Below are positions 1 through 12,480 of a stretch of 64,000 nt of DNA, one piece after another. A program made the translations under genes and the position numbers. Source of the stretch: Aralia elata (taxonomy: Eukaryota; Streptophyta; Magnoliopsida; Apiales; Araliaceae). The stretch's first letter is position 1. Each line of letters opens with the position of its first letter. The DNA is taken from NCBI GenBank assembly GCA_034770075.1, contig CM068385.1:71430479-71494478 (forward strand). Direction: 5' to 3'. The notes under the pieces were generated by a model that was not told the origin of the DNA, ran no database searches, and saw only the letters and a program-made list of their open reading frames with translations.

Positions 1-290
1 ATGTTTATTTTGATAAGGAATAGGATTCAACATATTTTATTTTCCAACAATTTTAAGTTAACATAAAAGAGTTTGTTTTGAACTTGAAATTGGATTCCAT
101 GTTAATTAAAATAAAAGAGTTTATTTTGATTTGGAATTTGATTAAAAATAAAAGAGTTTATTTTTATTCAAAATTGGATAAAATAAAATAAATAAGTTTA
201 TTATGATTTAAATTTTGATCAAAATAAAGGAGTTTATTTTTTGTTTCAAAATTGGATTTCTAGTAAACTTTTAATTGCCCATTAAATGAT
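1..290 (+). repeat. AT-rich leader minisatellite (GAGTTTATTT motif)
   Basis: The leader repeats an AAAATAAAAGAGTTTATTT-like motif roughly every 35-50 bp, separated by TTGGATT or GGAATTTGATT spacers. The same array, longer at its left end, is at 18945-19340 and 34362-34790. A related version occurs in reverse complement in the minus-strand element at about 16600-16740. It looks like an internally duplicated untranslated leader with no coding sense. Confidence 0.7.
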
Positions 291-1017
291 ATCAATGCAT
301 ATATGGAATGGTTTTATTATTCATGAGATGAATGTTATTTATTGATACATATGGAGATATGTATGATAATAAATAGGGATTGATTATGGACTACTGACCA
401 ATGTGTGATTGGATTTATTTTAGTGGATGCTTGAATGAATGGGTTTTTATAAATGGGGTCTGCGTACCTCGTCTTCTCTAATTTTTCTTAATGTAAATTC
501 TATCTCCCTCCTATGTACTTCCCCTTGACTGCTGATCAAGGTTTCTATTTATTGTAAATAGTTTATGTAATAGGTTTAGTTAGAATTACTTGAAGAATTG
601 GAGACAAAGGAGCAAGGAGCGCTTGAAGACCCGTTTGTAATGGAGCCCGGGTTTAAATGTAATAGTTATATTTAAATTTTGTTCTTGCACCCTAGGTTTG
701 ACCTTTTGGTTCACTTGGTGGCTCTAGTGAACCAAACTAGAATAAAACTCCATAATCAATCCGGGTAGAATATAGTATTCTATATGTGCATGCTTACTAT
801 GTATATATTATATATTATACAACATGCTTCGCATGTTTAATAATATGACGCGTATTTTATATATATATGTGCATGCGCGCTAAACAAGATGAGACAAATA
901 ATAACAAACCCCTCAAAGCAATAATATTAAGTCCTAAGCGTTCAAAGATATTTGGAATATCGAACGTCGCCTTCTAGCATGGTAAAGCAATAGAGTATTA
1001 AAATATTTAATATGAGT

Positions 1018-1306
1018 TTGTTGTGTCACACAAGGCAAGTATTAAATATTTAAGATGTTGCTTTATCACATTTGATGCTTATACATAGACTGAACGATGC
1101 TGTTTTGTTGTGTCACACAAGGACAGTGTTTTTCTTTCGAATATATGGAAGTGCTAGGTTGGACTTAACTTGGATAATTTTGATTCGGATGTGTCACACT
1201 TGATCAAAATAATCTAAGAGGCAAATTAAAAGGAGTTACATAGTGATGTAATTGACAATAGTTGTCTACCTATTTATTTATATATCGTTTGTTGTGTCAC
1301 ACAAGG
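1018..1306 (+). repeat. Dispersed near-palindrome TTGTGTCACACAAGG in leader
   Basis: TTGTTGTGTCACACAAGG occurs at about 1018-1034, 1105-1122 and 1288-1306, with a shorter GTGTCACACTTG at about 1191. The core TTGTGT-C-ACACAA is a 6-bp-arm inverted repeat around one base. The motif is kept in copy B (20100-20390) and in the minus-strand element (about 15590-15830). It lies between the primer-site side and the gag start. Function is unknown. Confidence 0.75.
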
Positions 1307-1511
1307 CTATATACATTTGAAATGGGATCCTTGTTCTCACTAGCAAATCTTTAATTAGATTTGCCGAACTGTATATTGAGGGTAATATAGTTTGATGAAA
1401 ATAGTGGGAGATACCAATTTAAATAAAGATCTAATTTATTTTGGTAATTAATTAAAATGAATGTATGCTAAAATGTTGTTAAAATTACAAATTCATTTAT
1501 AGAATTTTACA

Positions 1512-2376
1512 ATGTCTAATTCACTATCACTGCGGAGCATATTAGATGCTAATTAACCGGACCGAATTATACGGACTAGTTAAGGAATTTGAGAAAAGTT
1601 CTCAAGGCTGAAAAGCTATCTTATGTCCTTAATATGCCTATCCCTGCAATGGTTGCAGACAATGCCTCAGAGGAAGAGATTGCTACTTTTAGAAAGTGGC
1701 AAGATGATGCACAGTTGGCTCAATGCATCATGCTTGCATCCATGAGTAACAAGCTTCAGCGTCAGCATGAAACTATGGATGCTCCTACTGGACTCCGGCA
1801 CCTTCAAGGAGTTGAAGGGTGAGGAAAGTAGGACTATTAGATATCAGATATCTAGGGAGCTCTTCCGATCTAGAATTACCAATGGCACTACAGTACAGAC
1901 ATATGTCCTAAAATGATCAATATGATTGAACAATTGGGACAACTGGGTTTTAATGGATGGAGAGATGATCCAAGATTTGATCTTGCAATCACTTCCAGAC
2001 TCTTTCTCACAAATTGTTGTGAATTTCCACATGAACAAGCTATATGTCAGCCTGCCTGAGTTGCTTAAACATGTTGAAAACTGTAAGAGTCACTTTCCAA
2101 CCAAGAAAGACCAAGTCTTACTAGTAGATGTTTCTTCCAGGAAGCGGAAGAGGGCCAAAGGATCTTCTTAAAAGAAGAACAATTCAAAGAAGGTAAATGG
2201 AAAGGCAAAAACAAAGGACAATAAGAACAAGACTGATGCAGATAGCAAAGGAGTTAGATTCCACTGCAATAAGCCTGGATACTAGAAAGGAAACTGTAAG
2301 GAGAATCTTAAAGAGGCTAACCAGAAGAAGCTTAGTGAAACTTCGGTTACAAATATGGGTTTGTTCATGATTGAAA
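1512..2376 (+). pseudogene. copia gag remnant, copy A
   Basis: The probable start ATG at 1512 begins MSNSLSLRSILDAN and then meets TAA; a TAG follows where the related minus copy has a Trp codon. The clearest open stretch (1589-1822) contains SEEEIATFRKWQDDAQLAQC and SNKLQRQHETMDAP, matching the UBN2-type Gag of copia elements. A later part (about 1926-2171) matches the Gag C-terminal half in another frame. The zinc knuckle (about 2254-2297) reads R-x2-C-x4-Y-stop-x3-C in place of CCHC. Gag would coat and package element RNA. At least three stops or frameshifts make this non-functional. Confidence 0.9.
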
Positions 2377-4996
2377 TAAAATAAATTTTTCTATAAGTCA
2401 AGGTTCTACTTGGGTATTGGATACCGGTTGTAGTTCTCACGTATGCAATCCAATGCAGAGACTAAGCAGAAGTAGAAAGCTAAACAAAGTAGTAATCTTA
2501 TGTGTTGTAATGGAGCAAAGGTTGCTACATTAACCATAGGAACTTATAGTTTAGCATTGCCTACAGGCAAGTCTATTAAGTTAATAAGTTGTTATTATGT
2601 TCCAGTTCTCTTTAGAAACATTATTACTTCCGTTGTAGGACAAGGAAGGTTCTGGTATTATATTTAAGAACAATTGTTGTTCTATTTATAATGATAATGT
2701 TTTGTTTGAAACTGGAAGATTACTTGATAGATTTTGTATACTTGACTTACATGAAAAATATTTTGCAAATTGAACAAACTAATAATAAAAAAAAAAAAAA
2801 GGAGATGGTCATTTAAAGAGTTGAATGTGTGTATTTGATGAAATACAAGTCTGAATCATTTGAAAGGTTCAAAGAATTCAGAAGTGAAACAAATTGACAA
2901 AGTATTAAGATTCTTTGATCAGATCGAGGAATAGTATACTTGTGCAATAAGTTTCTAGATCATCTCAAAATGGTATTTTCTCATAATGGAAACCTCCTGA
3001 TACGCAATAATTGATTGGTGTATCTAAAAGGAGAAATTGTACCTTGTTGGACATGGTGCAGTCCATAATGATTTTTACCGACATTCTAGTATCCATCTGG
3101 GGTTATGCCCTAGAAACGGCTGCATATCTACAAGATACCTCAAAAATCCGGCCCCAAAACTCCATAAAGGTTATGGATAGGGAGGATTCCTAGTCTTAAA
3201 TATGTTAAGATAAGGGGTTGTCCAACTTATGTGAAAAGGTTTCAAAGATAAGTTTGGGACAAAATCTGACAAGTGCAGATTTGTGGGATATCCTAAAGAA
3301 AGTTTAGGGTATTATTACTATAATCCTACACGCTGCCTTCTTAGATAAAGGTGTTTATCATTGAAGGAGCTAGTGGGAGGATAATAGATCTTGAAAGAGT
3401 TCAAGAACCACAAAGCACTTTAAGTCGATCCGAGGAACCTGTAGATAGACCTATTGTACCACAACCGAATCGTAAATCTGGAAGAGTACCGAAGATACCT
3501 GAGAGGTATGGATTCATCATAGAGGATGATGATGAGGTACGCATCATAGAAGATGATGATCCAGTTATATACGATAAGGCTATGAGTATAAGATACTCAG
3601 AGAAATGGTAGATGACCATGAAATCCGAAATGGACTCCATGTATGAGAACCAAGTATAGACTCTGGTTACTCCACAAAAGGGCATAGTGCCTAGAGTGTG
3701 AATATGGGTCTTTTAGAGAAAGACTAGGCAAATGGCAAGGTGGAGACCTATAAGACCAGACCTGTTTAAAAGGTTTTTCAAGTCAAGGAGTTGACTGTGA
3801 TAAAACCTTATTACCGGGTAATGCTCAAGTCCATTTGGATTTTACTTGCGATTGCAGCTTATTACGAAATCTGGCAAAATGGATGTGGAGACGTCCTTCC
3901 TCAATGAAGACTTGAGGAGAATGTATGTATGATACAGCCAGAGGAATTTGTTTCAAAGGTTGAAGCAAATCGTGTTTTAAGCTACAATGATCCATTAATG
4001 GATTAAAGCAAGCTTCTCAAAGATGGAACATTCGTTTTGATGAGACAATCAAAAGAGTTTGATTTTATCAAAAATGAGAATGAACCTTGTGTGTACAAAA
4101 GGGTCAGTGGGAGCGCTGTGACATTCTTGGTATTATATGTTGATATACTACTGACAAGGAATAACACACCAATGCTACAATCAGTAAAGATAAAATTGTC
4201 TAAAAATTCCTCCATGAATGACTTGGGAGGAACATCCTATAAATTGGGGATATAAGTCTATATAGATAGATTTAAAAGGATGTTCGGCTTGACCCAAGGA
4301 ACGTATATTCATTTGATGCTAAAGGCGTTTAGCATGGCAAACTCCAAGAGAGGTCTCATGATGATGAGCCATGGAGAGAATCTCTCTAAAATTGTCCCCA
4401 ATTGAAAGAGAGATCACATGAGTTACTATCATGTATGCAATGAATATACTAGGCTTGATGTTGATCAGTCACATTCTGGAGAAGATTACTGTAAGACAGT
4501 GATAAACATCTTTAGGTACTTAAATGGTACTGAACCTAAAGATGTGATTATGATTCATTGTAGGTCTGAATTAAAACTAGAGGGCTAAACAGACTCAAGT
4601 TTTTCAGACTGACCAAGACGATAACAAATCCACTTTAGGATAAAACGTTACCTAGGAAGGTGGTGCAGTGAATTGGAAAGGTTCCAAACAGCAAAGTGTT
4701 GTTGGTTTAGTGACAAAGACAAAGTATATAGCTGTAAATGAAGCTGCAAGTTGATTGTTTGGATGAAAAGTTCATCACAGAACTAGGAATAGTTCCTAAG
4801 TCTCATCTTGGATTCAAACATGTGTTGTAGCACTTTCATTTGATTAGTGGAATCATTGAAAGATGAGAAGTCACTATAGAGATAGTGGACTCTCAAGAAC
4901 AACATTGCATATCCATTTACTGAAGCTTTATCCAAACAGCAGGATGATCGTCACTTAGAGAAGAAGGGTATTAGATACCATGACGATTGGCTTTAG
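2377..4996 (+). pseudogene. copia pol remnant (PR-INT-RT-RH), copy A
   Basis: Recognisable pieces in order: protease motif WVLDTGCSSHVCN (about 2409-2447); integrase fragments (about 2740-3340) including a region matching the RRNRTLLDMV segment; an acidic linker (3351-3611) with RKSGRVPKIPERYGF and a run of E/D; reverse transcriptase (about 3820-4560) where the catalytic YVDD reads YVD followed by I because of a small deletion; RNase H (about 4560-4996) ending at the TAG of a YHDDWL-like C-terminus. Every domain carries stops and frameshifts. Integrase upstream of RT is the copia order. Confidence 0.9.
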
Positions 4997-4998
4997 TG

Positions 4999-5010
4999 CA
5001 AGTGGGAGAT
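4999..5010 (+). promoter_or_regulatory. Polypurine tract of + copia copy A
   Basis: CAAGTGGGAGAT lies immediately before the TGAAAGTAGT start of the LTR at 5011. The reverse complement occupies the same place beside the 3' LTR of the minus element (8467-8478). It would prime plus-strand DNA synthesis. Confidence 0.8.
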
Positions 5011-6376
5011 TGAAAGTAGTATGCACACAAGCCAATCATATTTGATATGATGTAGCATATACTTTGTAATCTTATTCGTTTATTAAAGGCATTTTACATT
5101 ATCTACATAGTGCTGTTATATTAAATGTGATAAACCCATAGTTTTGAGCAATGCTTTTAAAATCATGATGGTGATCATGCTAATGAGATCTAAATTCAAG
5201 ATAGCTCACAAACTAAAATTGTTCCTAATCGTTGGATTACTAAAAAGGGGATTAGTGAATCCGGATAGATTAGTACATACGTTGCTTGCTCTTATGAAGA
5301 GGATGATTGATCTCATAATCATTTGTGTGGAGACACTAAAGCAAATATGTAGGTGCTTATTAGAGAATAAGTTCACTGAACGTGGCTCGCTAAGGAATAC
5401 CTAATGGAGTTTTACTCGCCTGTCAATAGGAATTCCTCTAGTGATAGTAGTACAAGTGATCCTTGGACTTGAGATCATCATAGTATCTTGTGTATGATGA
5501 GTTATACTTTGACATGTCCCTTAAGACCTTTAGGGTATATCAAAGGGTATGATTGGGTATAATAAGTTATACATGGAGATAGGTGAATGATCAATAAAGA
5601 ATCTACCACTTCTAGTAAAAGGAGAGAATGTCCTATGTGATTCGATAAATGACGACTCAGAAGTCTTTGGCCAAATCAGAATGAAATTAGAAAGGAGTTT
5701 CTAATTTGCATTAATCAGAGTTGTGCATTTCAGAATCGAAATACATATAATTAAATAAAATAAGACTTGACAGTAATTCCATGTCTTATATTTAATTGGG
5801 ACACTGTATGGTAGAAGGATTGAATTGTACGGTAACTATTCACTGAAAGGTTCTTTTGTGATTAATGTTGAAATCTATATTATCTGGAAAGTCGTTGATC
5901 GCTAAGGGGGCTTACCCTTATTGTAGAATGAATATTATTTATTTAAATGAATTAAATAGTTTAATTTATTTATTTAAATAAGATTAGAATTGTTCTAATT
6001 GATTTATTCACAACCGGTTTAATATGGAGAACCTAAAGGGTCACACCGCAAAAGGAAAATATTTATTTAAGAATTAAATGGCATAATTGTAATAATAAGT
6101 TAAGTGTATTTTAATTTTAATCTATGGAGATAGAATAAATTAAATAACTTAATATTTATTATTTAATATTTTGGAAATATTAAATATAAATTAATAAGAG
6201 GAGTCTTATTATTATTATTACTATTACTATTATTTAATTCCTAATAGGGATTGGAAATTAATTAATAGAAGTACTCTCTCATGAATTCCTAATTGGATTA
6301 GGAGTTCAATTAATTAAAGGAGTTTAATTAAAATAAAAACCCTAATCCTAAATAGTTTAGGAGGGTTCCCTATATC

Positions 6377-6384
6377 TATAAATA
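6377..6384 (+). promoter_or_regulatory. Putative TATA box in copia LTR
   Basis: TATAAATA follows a CCCTATATC stretch inside the LTR, 1.37 kb after its start, with a purine-rich AAGAGGAG downstream. Minus-strand copies keep it in reverse complement (TTATTTATAGATG, about 7049). The position suits the U3/R boundary; this is inferred from motif and placement only. Confidence 0.5.
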
Positions 6385-6628
6385 AGAGGAGTCTTATCAT
6401 GATTTAGGGTTAGACAATTTACACACTCTTCCATGAGAATTGGAGAGAGAGAGTACTTACAATTTCTATAGAGATAGAAACTAGGGTTTTGCCAACACCC
6501 ATCTTCTTGAACAACTATTATTCCTTGGTGGATCACCTCTAGAGGCCAAACACTTGGGTGGCTAACGTTGATCAAAGGAAGGAATTTAATCGGTGAAATT
6601 CAAGGAGAACGTGAAGGAATTGGAGGTG

Positions 6629-6633
6629 AACTT
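6629..6633. repeat. Target site duplication AACTT, left copy
   Basis: AACTT here and at 18840-18844 exactly flanks the TG and CA ends of the minus-strand copia element. Removing 6634-18844 rejoins the interrupted + LTR as GGTGAACTT-GTACCCGAGG, which is the uninterrupted sequence at about 25785-25805. Confidence 0.93.
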
Positions 6634-8466
6634 TGTTAGGTTTGTATATGACGCGAGCATGCAATCAAATTACATAAATAGAGCGGAAGCGCGATAAAAC
6701 GGATTTTTAAAATTTTATACAAACCATCACCATGATCGATCAATGTGCTCAATTAACGATATAAACGAAAGAGAAAGAGAATAAGAAATTATACCCTCGT
6801 AGAACTAAGCTTCCTCGGGTACAAGTTCAACTCCTAGTCCTTCGTGTTCTCCTCGAATGCTGCAGTGTGATTCCTTCCTTTGATCAACGTTAGCCACCCA
6901 AGTGTTTGGCCTCTAGAGGTGATCCACCAGGGAAGAACAAGTATTCAAGAAGTTGGGTATTTGGCAAAACCCTAGTTTCTATCTCTATAGAAATTGTAAG
7001 TACTCTCCACAATCTAATGCAAGAGTGTGTAACCCTAATCTATGATAAGACCCTTCTTATTTATAGATGTAGGAATAACCCTTCCCTAAACTATTTAGGA
7101 TTTAGGGTTTGTATAATAATTAAACTCCTTTAATTAATAATGCTCCTAATCCAATTAGGAATCCATGGGAGAGTACTTCTATTAATTAATTCCCAATCCC
7201 TATTAGGAATTAAATAATAGTAAAAGTAATAATAATAATAAGACTCCTCTTATTAATTTATATTTAATATTTCCAAAATATTAAATAATAAATATTAAGC
7301 TATTTAATTTATTCTATCTCCATAGACTAAATTAAATACACTTAACTTATTATTACAATTATGCCATTTACTTCTTAAATAAATATTTTCCTTTTGCGGT
7401 TGTCTTTTGTGTGACCCTTTAGGTTCTCCATATTAAACCGGTTGTGAATAAATCAATTAGAACAATTCTAATCTTATTTAAATAAATAAATTAAACTATT
7501 TAATTCATTTAAATAAATAACATTTATTCTACAATAAGGGTAAGCCCCCTTAGCGTTCAACGACTTTCCAGATAATATAGATTTCAACATTAATCACAAA
7601 AGAACCTTTGAGTAGATAGTTACCGTACAATTCAATCCTTCTACCTTACAATGTCCCAATTAAATATAAGACATGGAATTACTGTCAAGTCTTATTTTAT
7701 TTAATTATATGTATTTCGATTCCCAAATGCACAACTCTAATTAATGCAAATTAGAAACTCCTTTCTAATTTCATTCTGCCTTGGTCAAGGACTACTGAGT
7801 TATCATTTATCGAATCACATAGGACATTCACATCTTTTACTAGACGAGGTAGATTCTTTGTTGATCATTCACCTATCTCCATGTATAACTAATTATACCC
7901 AATCGTACCCTTTGATATACCCATAAGGTCTTAAGGGACATGTCAAAGTATAACTCATCATACACAAGATACTATGATGATCTCAAGTCCAAGGATCACT
8001 TGTACTACTATCACTAAAGGAATTCCTATTGACAGACGAGTAAAACTCCATTAGGTATTCCTTAGCGAGTCACGTTCAGTGAACTTATTCTCTAATAAGC
8101 ACCTACATACTTGCTTTAGTGTCTCCACACAAATGATTATGAGATCAATCATCCTCTTCCCAAGAGCAAGCAACGTATGTACTAATCTATCCGGATTCAC
8201 TAATCCCCAATTTAGTAATCCAACGATTAGGAACAATTTTAGTTTGTGAGCTATCTTGAATTTAGATCTCATTAGCATGATCACCATCATGATTCTAAAA
8301 GCATTGCTCAAAACTATGGGTTTATCACATTTAATATAACAGCACTATGTAGATAATATAAAATGCCTTTTAAGAAAATCAATTCCTTTATTAATAAATG
8401 AATAAGATTACAAAGTATATGCTACATCATATCAAATATGATTGGCTTGTGTGCATACTACTTTCA
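6634..8466 (-). repeat. 3' LTR of minus copia element
   Basis: 1833 bp. On the element's strand it begins TGAAAGTAGT and ends CAAACCTAACA, with TG/CA termini. It is nearly identical to the 5' LTR at 17012-18839. One visible difference is an extra TTGTCTTTT-like insertion near 7400, absent from the other LTR. Confidence 0.93.
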
Positions 8467-8478
8467 ATCTCCCACTTG
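8467..8478 (-). promoter_or_regulatory. Polypurine tract of minus copia element
   Basis: The + strand reads ATCTCCCACTTG, which is CAAGTGGGAGAT on the element strand, flush against the 3' LTR. It is identical to the tract at 4999-5010. Confidence 0.82.
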
Positions 8479-8480
8479 CA

Positions 8481-10863
8481 CTAAAGCCAATCGTCATGGT
8501 ATCTTATACCCATCTTGTCTAAGTGACGATCAAACTGCTGTTGTGTTAAAGCTTTAGTAAATGGATCTGCAATGTTGTCTTGAGAGTCTACACGCTCCAG
8601 GGTGACATCTCCTCTTTCAATGATCTCTCTAATCAAATGAAACCGCCGCAACACGTGTTTAGATTTCTGATGAGACCTGGGTTCCTTACCTGCGCAACAG
8701 CTCCGTTGTTGTCACAGAATAAAGGTACTGCTCCTCTAATGCTAGGAACCACTCCAAGTTCAGTTATGAACTTCTTCATCCAAACAGCTTCCTTTGCAGC
8801 TTCACTTGCACCTGGGTCACTTGCAGCTTCACCGAATCAGCAACTGTTTGCTGCTTGGAACTCTTCCAACTCACTGCGCCACCGTTTAAGGTAAACACGT
8901 ACCCTGAAATAGATTTACTGTCATCTTGGTCCGTTTGAAAACTTGAGTCTGTATAGCCCTCTAGTTTCAATTCAGACCCACCGTAGACAAGAAATACATC
9001 CTTAGTTCTTCTCAAGTACTTTAGGATGTTTTTCACTGCCTTCCAGTGCTCTTCTCCTGGATTCGACTGATATCTGCTGGTTACACTAAGTGCATGAGCG
9101 ACATCTGGTCTAGTACATATCATACCGTACATGATAGATCCTATTGCGGAAGCATAAGGAATCTTACTCATACGGTCTCTCTCCTCAGGTGTCTTTGGGG
9201 CCTGTTTCTTGGAGAGATGTATTCCATGGCTCATCGGCATGAGACCTCTCTTGGAATCTTCCATGCTAAACTTCTTTAGCATCGAGTCAATGTACTTTCC
9301 TTGGGTCAAGCCTAGCATCCTTTTAGATCTATCTCTATAGATCTTTATACCCAAAATATAGGATGCCTCACCCAAGTCCTTCATGGAGAAGTGTTTAGAT
9401 AACCAAATTTTGATCGACTCTAGCATAGGAACATCATTCCCTATCAGTAATATATCATCAACATATAATACAAGGAATGATATAGCGCTCCCACTAACCT
9501 TTTTGTACACACATGGTTCATCCTCGTTCTTGATAAAATCAAACCTTTTGATTATCTCATCAAAACGGATGTTCCACCTTCGAGAAGCTTGCTTCAATCC
9601 ATAAATGGATCGTTGTAGCTTACAGACTTGGTTTGTTCCAACCGTTGAAACAAAACCCTCTCGCTGTATCATATATACATTCTCCTCAAGCTCTCCATTG
9701 AGGAAGGCCATTTTTCACGTCCATTTGCCAGATCTCGTAGTCATAATAAGCAGCAATTGCAAGCAAAATCCGAATGGACTTGAGCATAGCTACTGGTGAG
9801 AAGGTTTCATCATAGTCAACTCCTTGTCTTTGTTTGAAACCTTTTGCAACCAGTCGGGCCTTATAGGTCTCTACCTTGCCATCTGCTCCAGTCTTTCTCT
9901 TAAAGACCCATTTACACCCAATAGGCTTAATGCCCTCAGGTGGTGAAACCAAAGTCCATACTTGGTTTTCATACATGGAGTCCATCTCGGATTTCATGGC
10001 TCCTAGCCATTTCTCTGAGTCTTCACTACTCATATAGCCTCTTCGTAAGTCAATGGATCATCATCATCTATGATGCGTACCTCATCATCATCCTCTATGA
10101 TGAATCCATACCTCTCAGGTATCTTCGGTACTCTTCCAGATTTACGAATAGGTTGTGGTATAGTAGGTTCTTCTACTTGATTAGGTACCTGACTTTGATC
10201 CGGAGTATTTTGTGGTTCTTGAACTTCTTCAAGATATATCTTACTCCCACTGACCCCTTCGAGGATAAACTCCTTTTCCAAGAAGGCAGCGTGTTTCGCT
10301 ACAAACACCTTTTGATCATTGGGATGATAGAAATAATACCCTACAGTTTCTTTTAGGGTATCCCACAAATCTACACTTGTCGGATCTAGTCTTTAGCTTA
10401 TCTTGTTCAAACCTTTTGACATAAGCTGGACAACCCCAAGTCTTAACATACTTAAGATTTGGTTTCCTCCTCCCTGTCCATATCTCATATGGGGTCTTTG
10501 GGACGGATTTGGTAGGTACCTTGTTAAGTAGGTATGCAGCCGATTCTAGGGCATAACCCCAGAAGGATACTGGAAGGTCGGTAAAACTCATCATGGATCG
10601 AACCATGTCCAACAATGTTCGATTTCTCCTTTCAGATACACCATTCAACTGTGGCGTCCCTGGTGGAGTCCATTATGAGATTATACCATTTTCTTTGAGA
10701 CAATTGAGAAACTCATTGGTCAAGTATTCCCCTCCTCGATCCGATCGAAGAATCTTAATACTCTTACCAGTTTGTTTCTCTACTTCACTTTTGAATTCTT
10801 TGAACTTTTCAAACGATTCAGATTTGTATTTCATTAAATACACATATCCAAATCTAGAATTAT
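8481..10863 (-). pseudogene. copia pol, 3' half: INT catalytic core end, RT, RNase H
   Basis: Reading leftward from 10863: integrase with the SDRGGEY motif (second catalytic Asp, about 10735) and NGVSERRNRT (catalytic Glu, about 10640); the linker with RKSGRVPKIPERYGF; RT from the GCKWVFKRK region (about 9900) through FLNGELEENVY, SIYGLKQASRRWN and the intact YVDD box (about 9465); RNase H with GYTDSSFQTDQDD and SWKSSKQQTVADS. RNase H continues to a TAG at 8481-8483 after YHDDWL. The longest open piece is 8776-9711. Frame changes occur near 10368, 10030, 9700, 8800 and 8690 (one G short before AAGGAACCC). Catalytic residues are mostly kept, but no continuous polyprotein can form. Confidence 0.92.
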
Positions 10864-11737
10864 TGTAAGACCCCGAAAATTTTAATAAATAGAATTTAAT
10901 TTTTTTCTTATTATTATTTTAAACAGAAAGGTGTTAAATCGATAATGATAAAGTTACTAGTGAAATGTGATAATTGAGATGTCTAGTAATAACGTTAAAT
11001 CACTATTCACGCGATCACTATTCACGGGGTACTATTCACGCTAAAACGCTTTTACATTTTTTTTAATCTTCGAATTACGTCATAACGTTTATATAAGCTG
11101 GATACGAAAATTATACGGTATAAATACAAAAGTACTATTCATACGAATATACTATTCATTTATACAAAAAGTCAAACTAGTATGTCGGGGAATATTCCTT
11201 CTATCGGATATAGAAAGTGATAGAAATTGGCGACAAAACTTTAACCGATAACTGTTGAAATACCCGGTGATAAAAAGAACAGTAAAACGCGTTATTCCAC
11301 AGTAGCACACGGTATTCCACAGTAGCACACGGTGTCGCACAGTGTTTTATATTATTGATTCAATAATTGATAAAGTAACAATTGCACAATATCTTTATTC
11401 AATAATTGTTACAGTAGCATCTGCATAATATTTTTTATTATTTGTCACGACACTGTAACTCATATTATTTGATAGGATATTTTAGCATTATTGACAATGT
11501 CTAGAAATTCTGTCAAGGAAAGGGGTTATTTAATTGCGCGCCATTTTTATGGAAGGCCCGCTCTTTCCTGGGAATAATCTAGTTGTCAGTATTGCGAGTA
11601 TATGCTATCTGTGATATTAATACATTTAACTCAATAATACAGAAAAAGGAATTATTGTGATAATGGAGTTATTTTTTTTATAATGGTTTTATCTTTTTGA
11701 TAATGGAATTATCTTTTGATAATGGATTAATCTTTTT

Positions 11738-11850
11738 GAAAAAATGGATGGATGATATAAATGAAAGAAAAAATGGATGGATGATATAAATGGAAGAAAA
11801 AATGGATGGATGATATAAATGGAAGAAAAAATGGATGGATGATATTAAAA
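11738..11850 (+). repeat. 29-bp tandem repeat in solo LTR, 4 copies
   Basis: GAAAAAATGGATGGATGATA recurs at 11738, 11767, 11796 and 11825, a regular 29-bp period with near-identical units. It lies about 80 bp upstream of the putative TATA box. Confidence 0.9.
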
Positions 11851-11927
11851 GAATATGCCAAGGGTATAATAGTAATAAACCAAGAAAATTTAGGAAAAAG
11901 ACTAAAATGCCCTCACCTTGATTTTCC

Positions 11928-11936
11928 TATAAATAG
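11928..11936 (+). promoter_or_regulatory. Putative TATA box of solo LTR
   Basis: TATAAATAG sits in CCTTGATTTTCC-TATAAATAG-GGAGGG and is followed by a CTCTCTCTCT pyrimidine stretch near 11987. This resembles a plant core promoter and sets the LTR orientation as +. The call is by motif only. Confidence 0.55.
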
Positions 11937-12190
11937 GGAGGGTTTGCTTAAGAAATTTTCACACCTTCATTACCTATACTTCCTCTCTCTCTCTAAATTT
12001 CTTAAGTTCTCTTAGTGTGCTAGGCTATTGTGAGTATTTGTGAGAATACTAGTATTGTCCAAAGTTAGTAAACTTCATAGAAAGCAACATTCAGTATTTT
12101 ATTAACGAAGGTAGGGAATATCATTTCTTTCATACTCATATATAATATCATTTGCTTTCATGTTCGTAAGTGATATTATACTCATAAAGG

Positions 12191-12480
12191 TTGTTATTCA
12201 TTCTGTATTAATTTGTGGGGATAACCTGTCCGTGCGGTATGACGCATGCCTGGTGAATATCCTTTTATATTCATTCCTTATTACTCTGTGGGAATAACCT
12301 GTATGTACGGAGTGTCATACCTGGTGAATACCCTTCTGTATTCATTCCTTATTAATCTGTGGGTATAACCTGTTCGTGCGGATTGACGCATACCTGGTGA
12401 ATAACCCGTCGTATTCATTACTTATTAATCTTTTGTGGAAATAACCTGTCTACGTGAATTATCGCATGACGGGTGAAAAT
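12191..12480 (+). repeat. About 73-bp tandem repeat in solo LTR, 4 copies
   Basis: ATAACCTGT followed by a variable CGTGCGG-like box and CCTGGTGAATA recurs at 12221, 12294, 12365 and 12441. Copies diverge progressively and the last is the most degenerate. Confidence 0.85.

Larger units (their letters stand above)
1..6633 (+). mobile_element. Decayed Ty1/copia element, copy A (left end outside window)
   Basis: The order is untranslated leader (1-1511), gag remnant, protease, integrase, reverse transcriptase and RNase H remnants, polypurine tract, then an LTR starting at 5011. Integrase before reverse transcriptase defines the copia superfamily. The 5' LTR and primer site lie left of the window or are lost. 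The LTR is interrupted at 6633 by a minus-strand element of the same family and resumes at 18840. Coding regions carry many stops and frameshifts, so the copy is dead. A second copy (B) with the same lesions lies at 18945-25982. Confidence 0.92.
5011..6633 (+). repeat. copia LTR shared by copies A and B, first part
   Basis: It starts TGAAAGTAGTATGCAC directly after the polypurine tract. It matches 24149-25982 on this strand, and 6634-8466, 17012-18839 and 60466-61986 in reverse complement. The minus-strand element begins at 6634. The preceding AACTT (6629-6633) recurs at 18840-18844, where this LTR continues. Confidence 0.93.

Noticed and set aside
8051..8311. 86-codon frame repeated at 5144, 18424 and elsewhere, as a conserved small gene
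   Set aside because: It lies wholly within the copia LTR and its recurrence is that of the LTR. The related frames differ by strand context and there is no coding signature.
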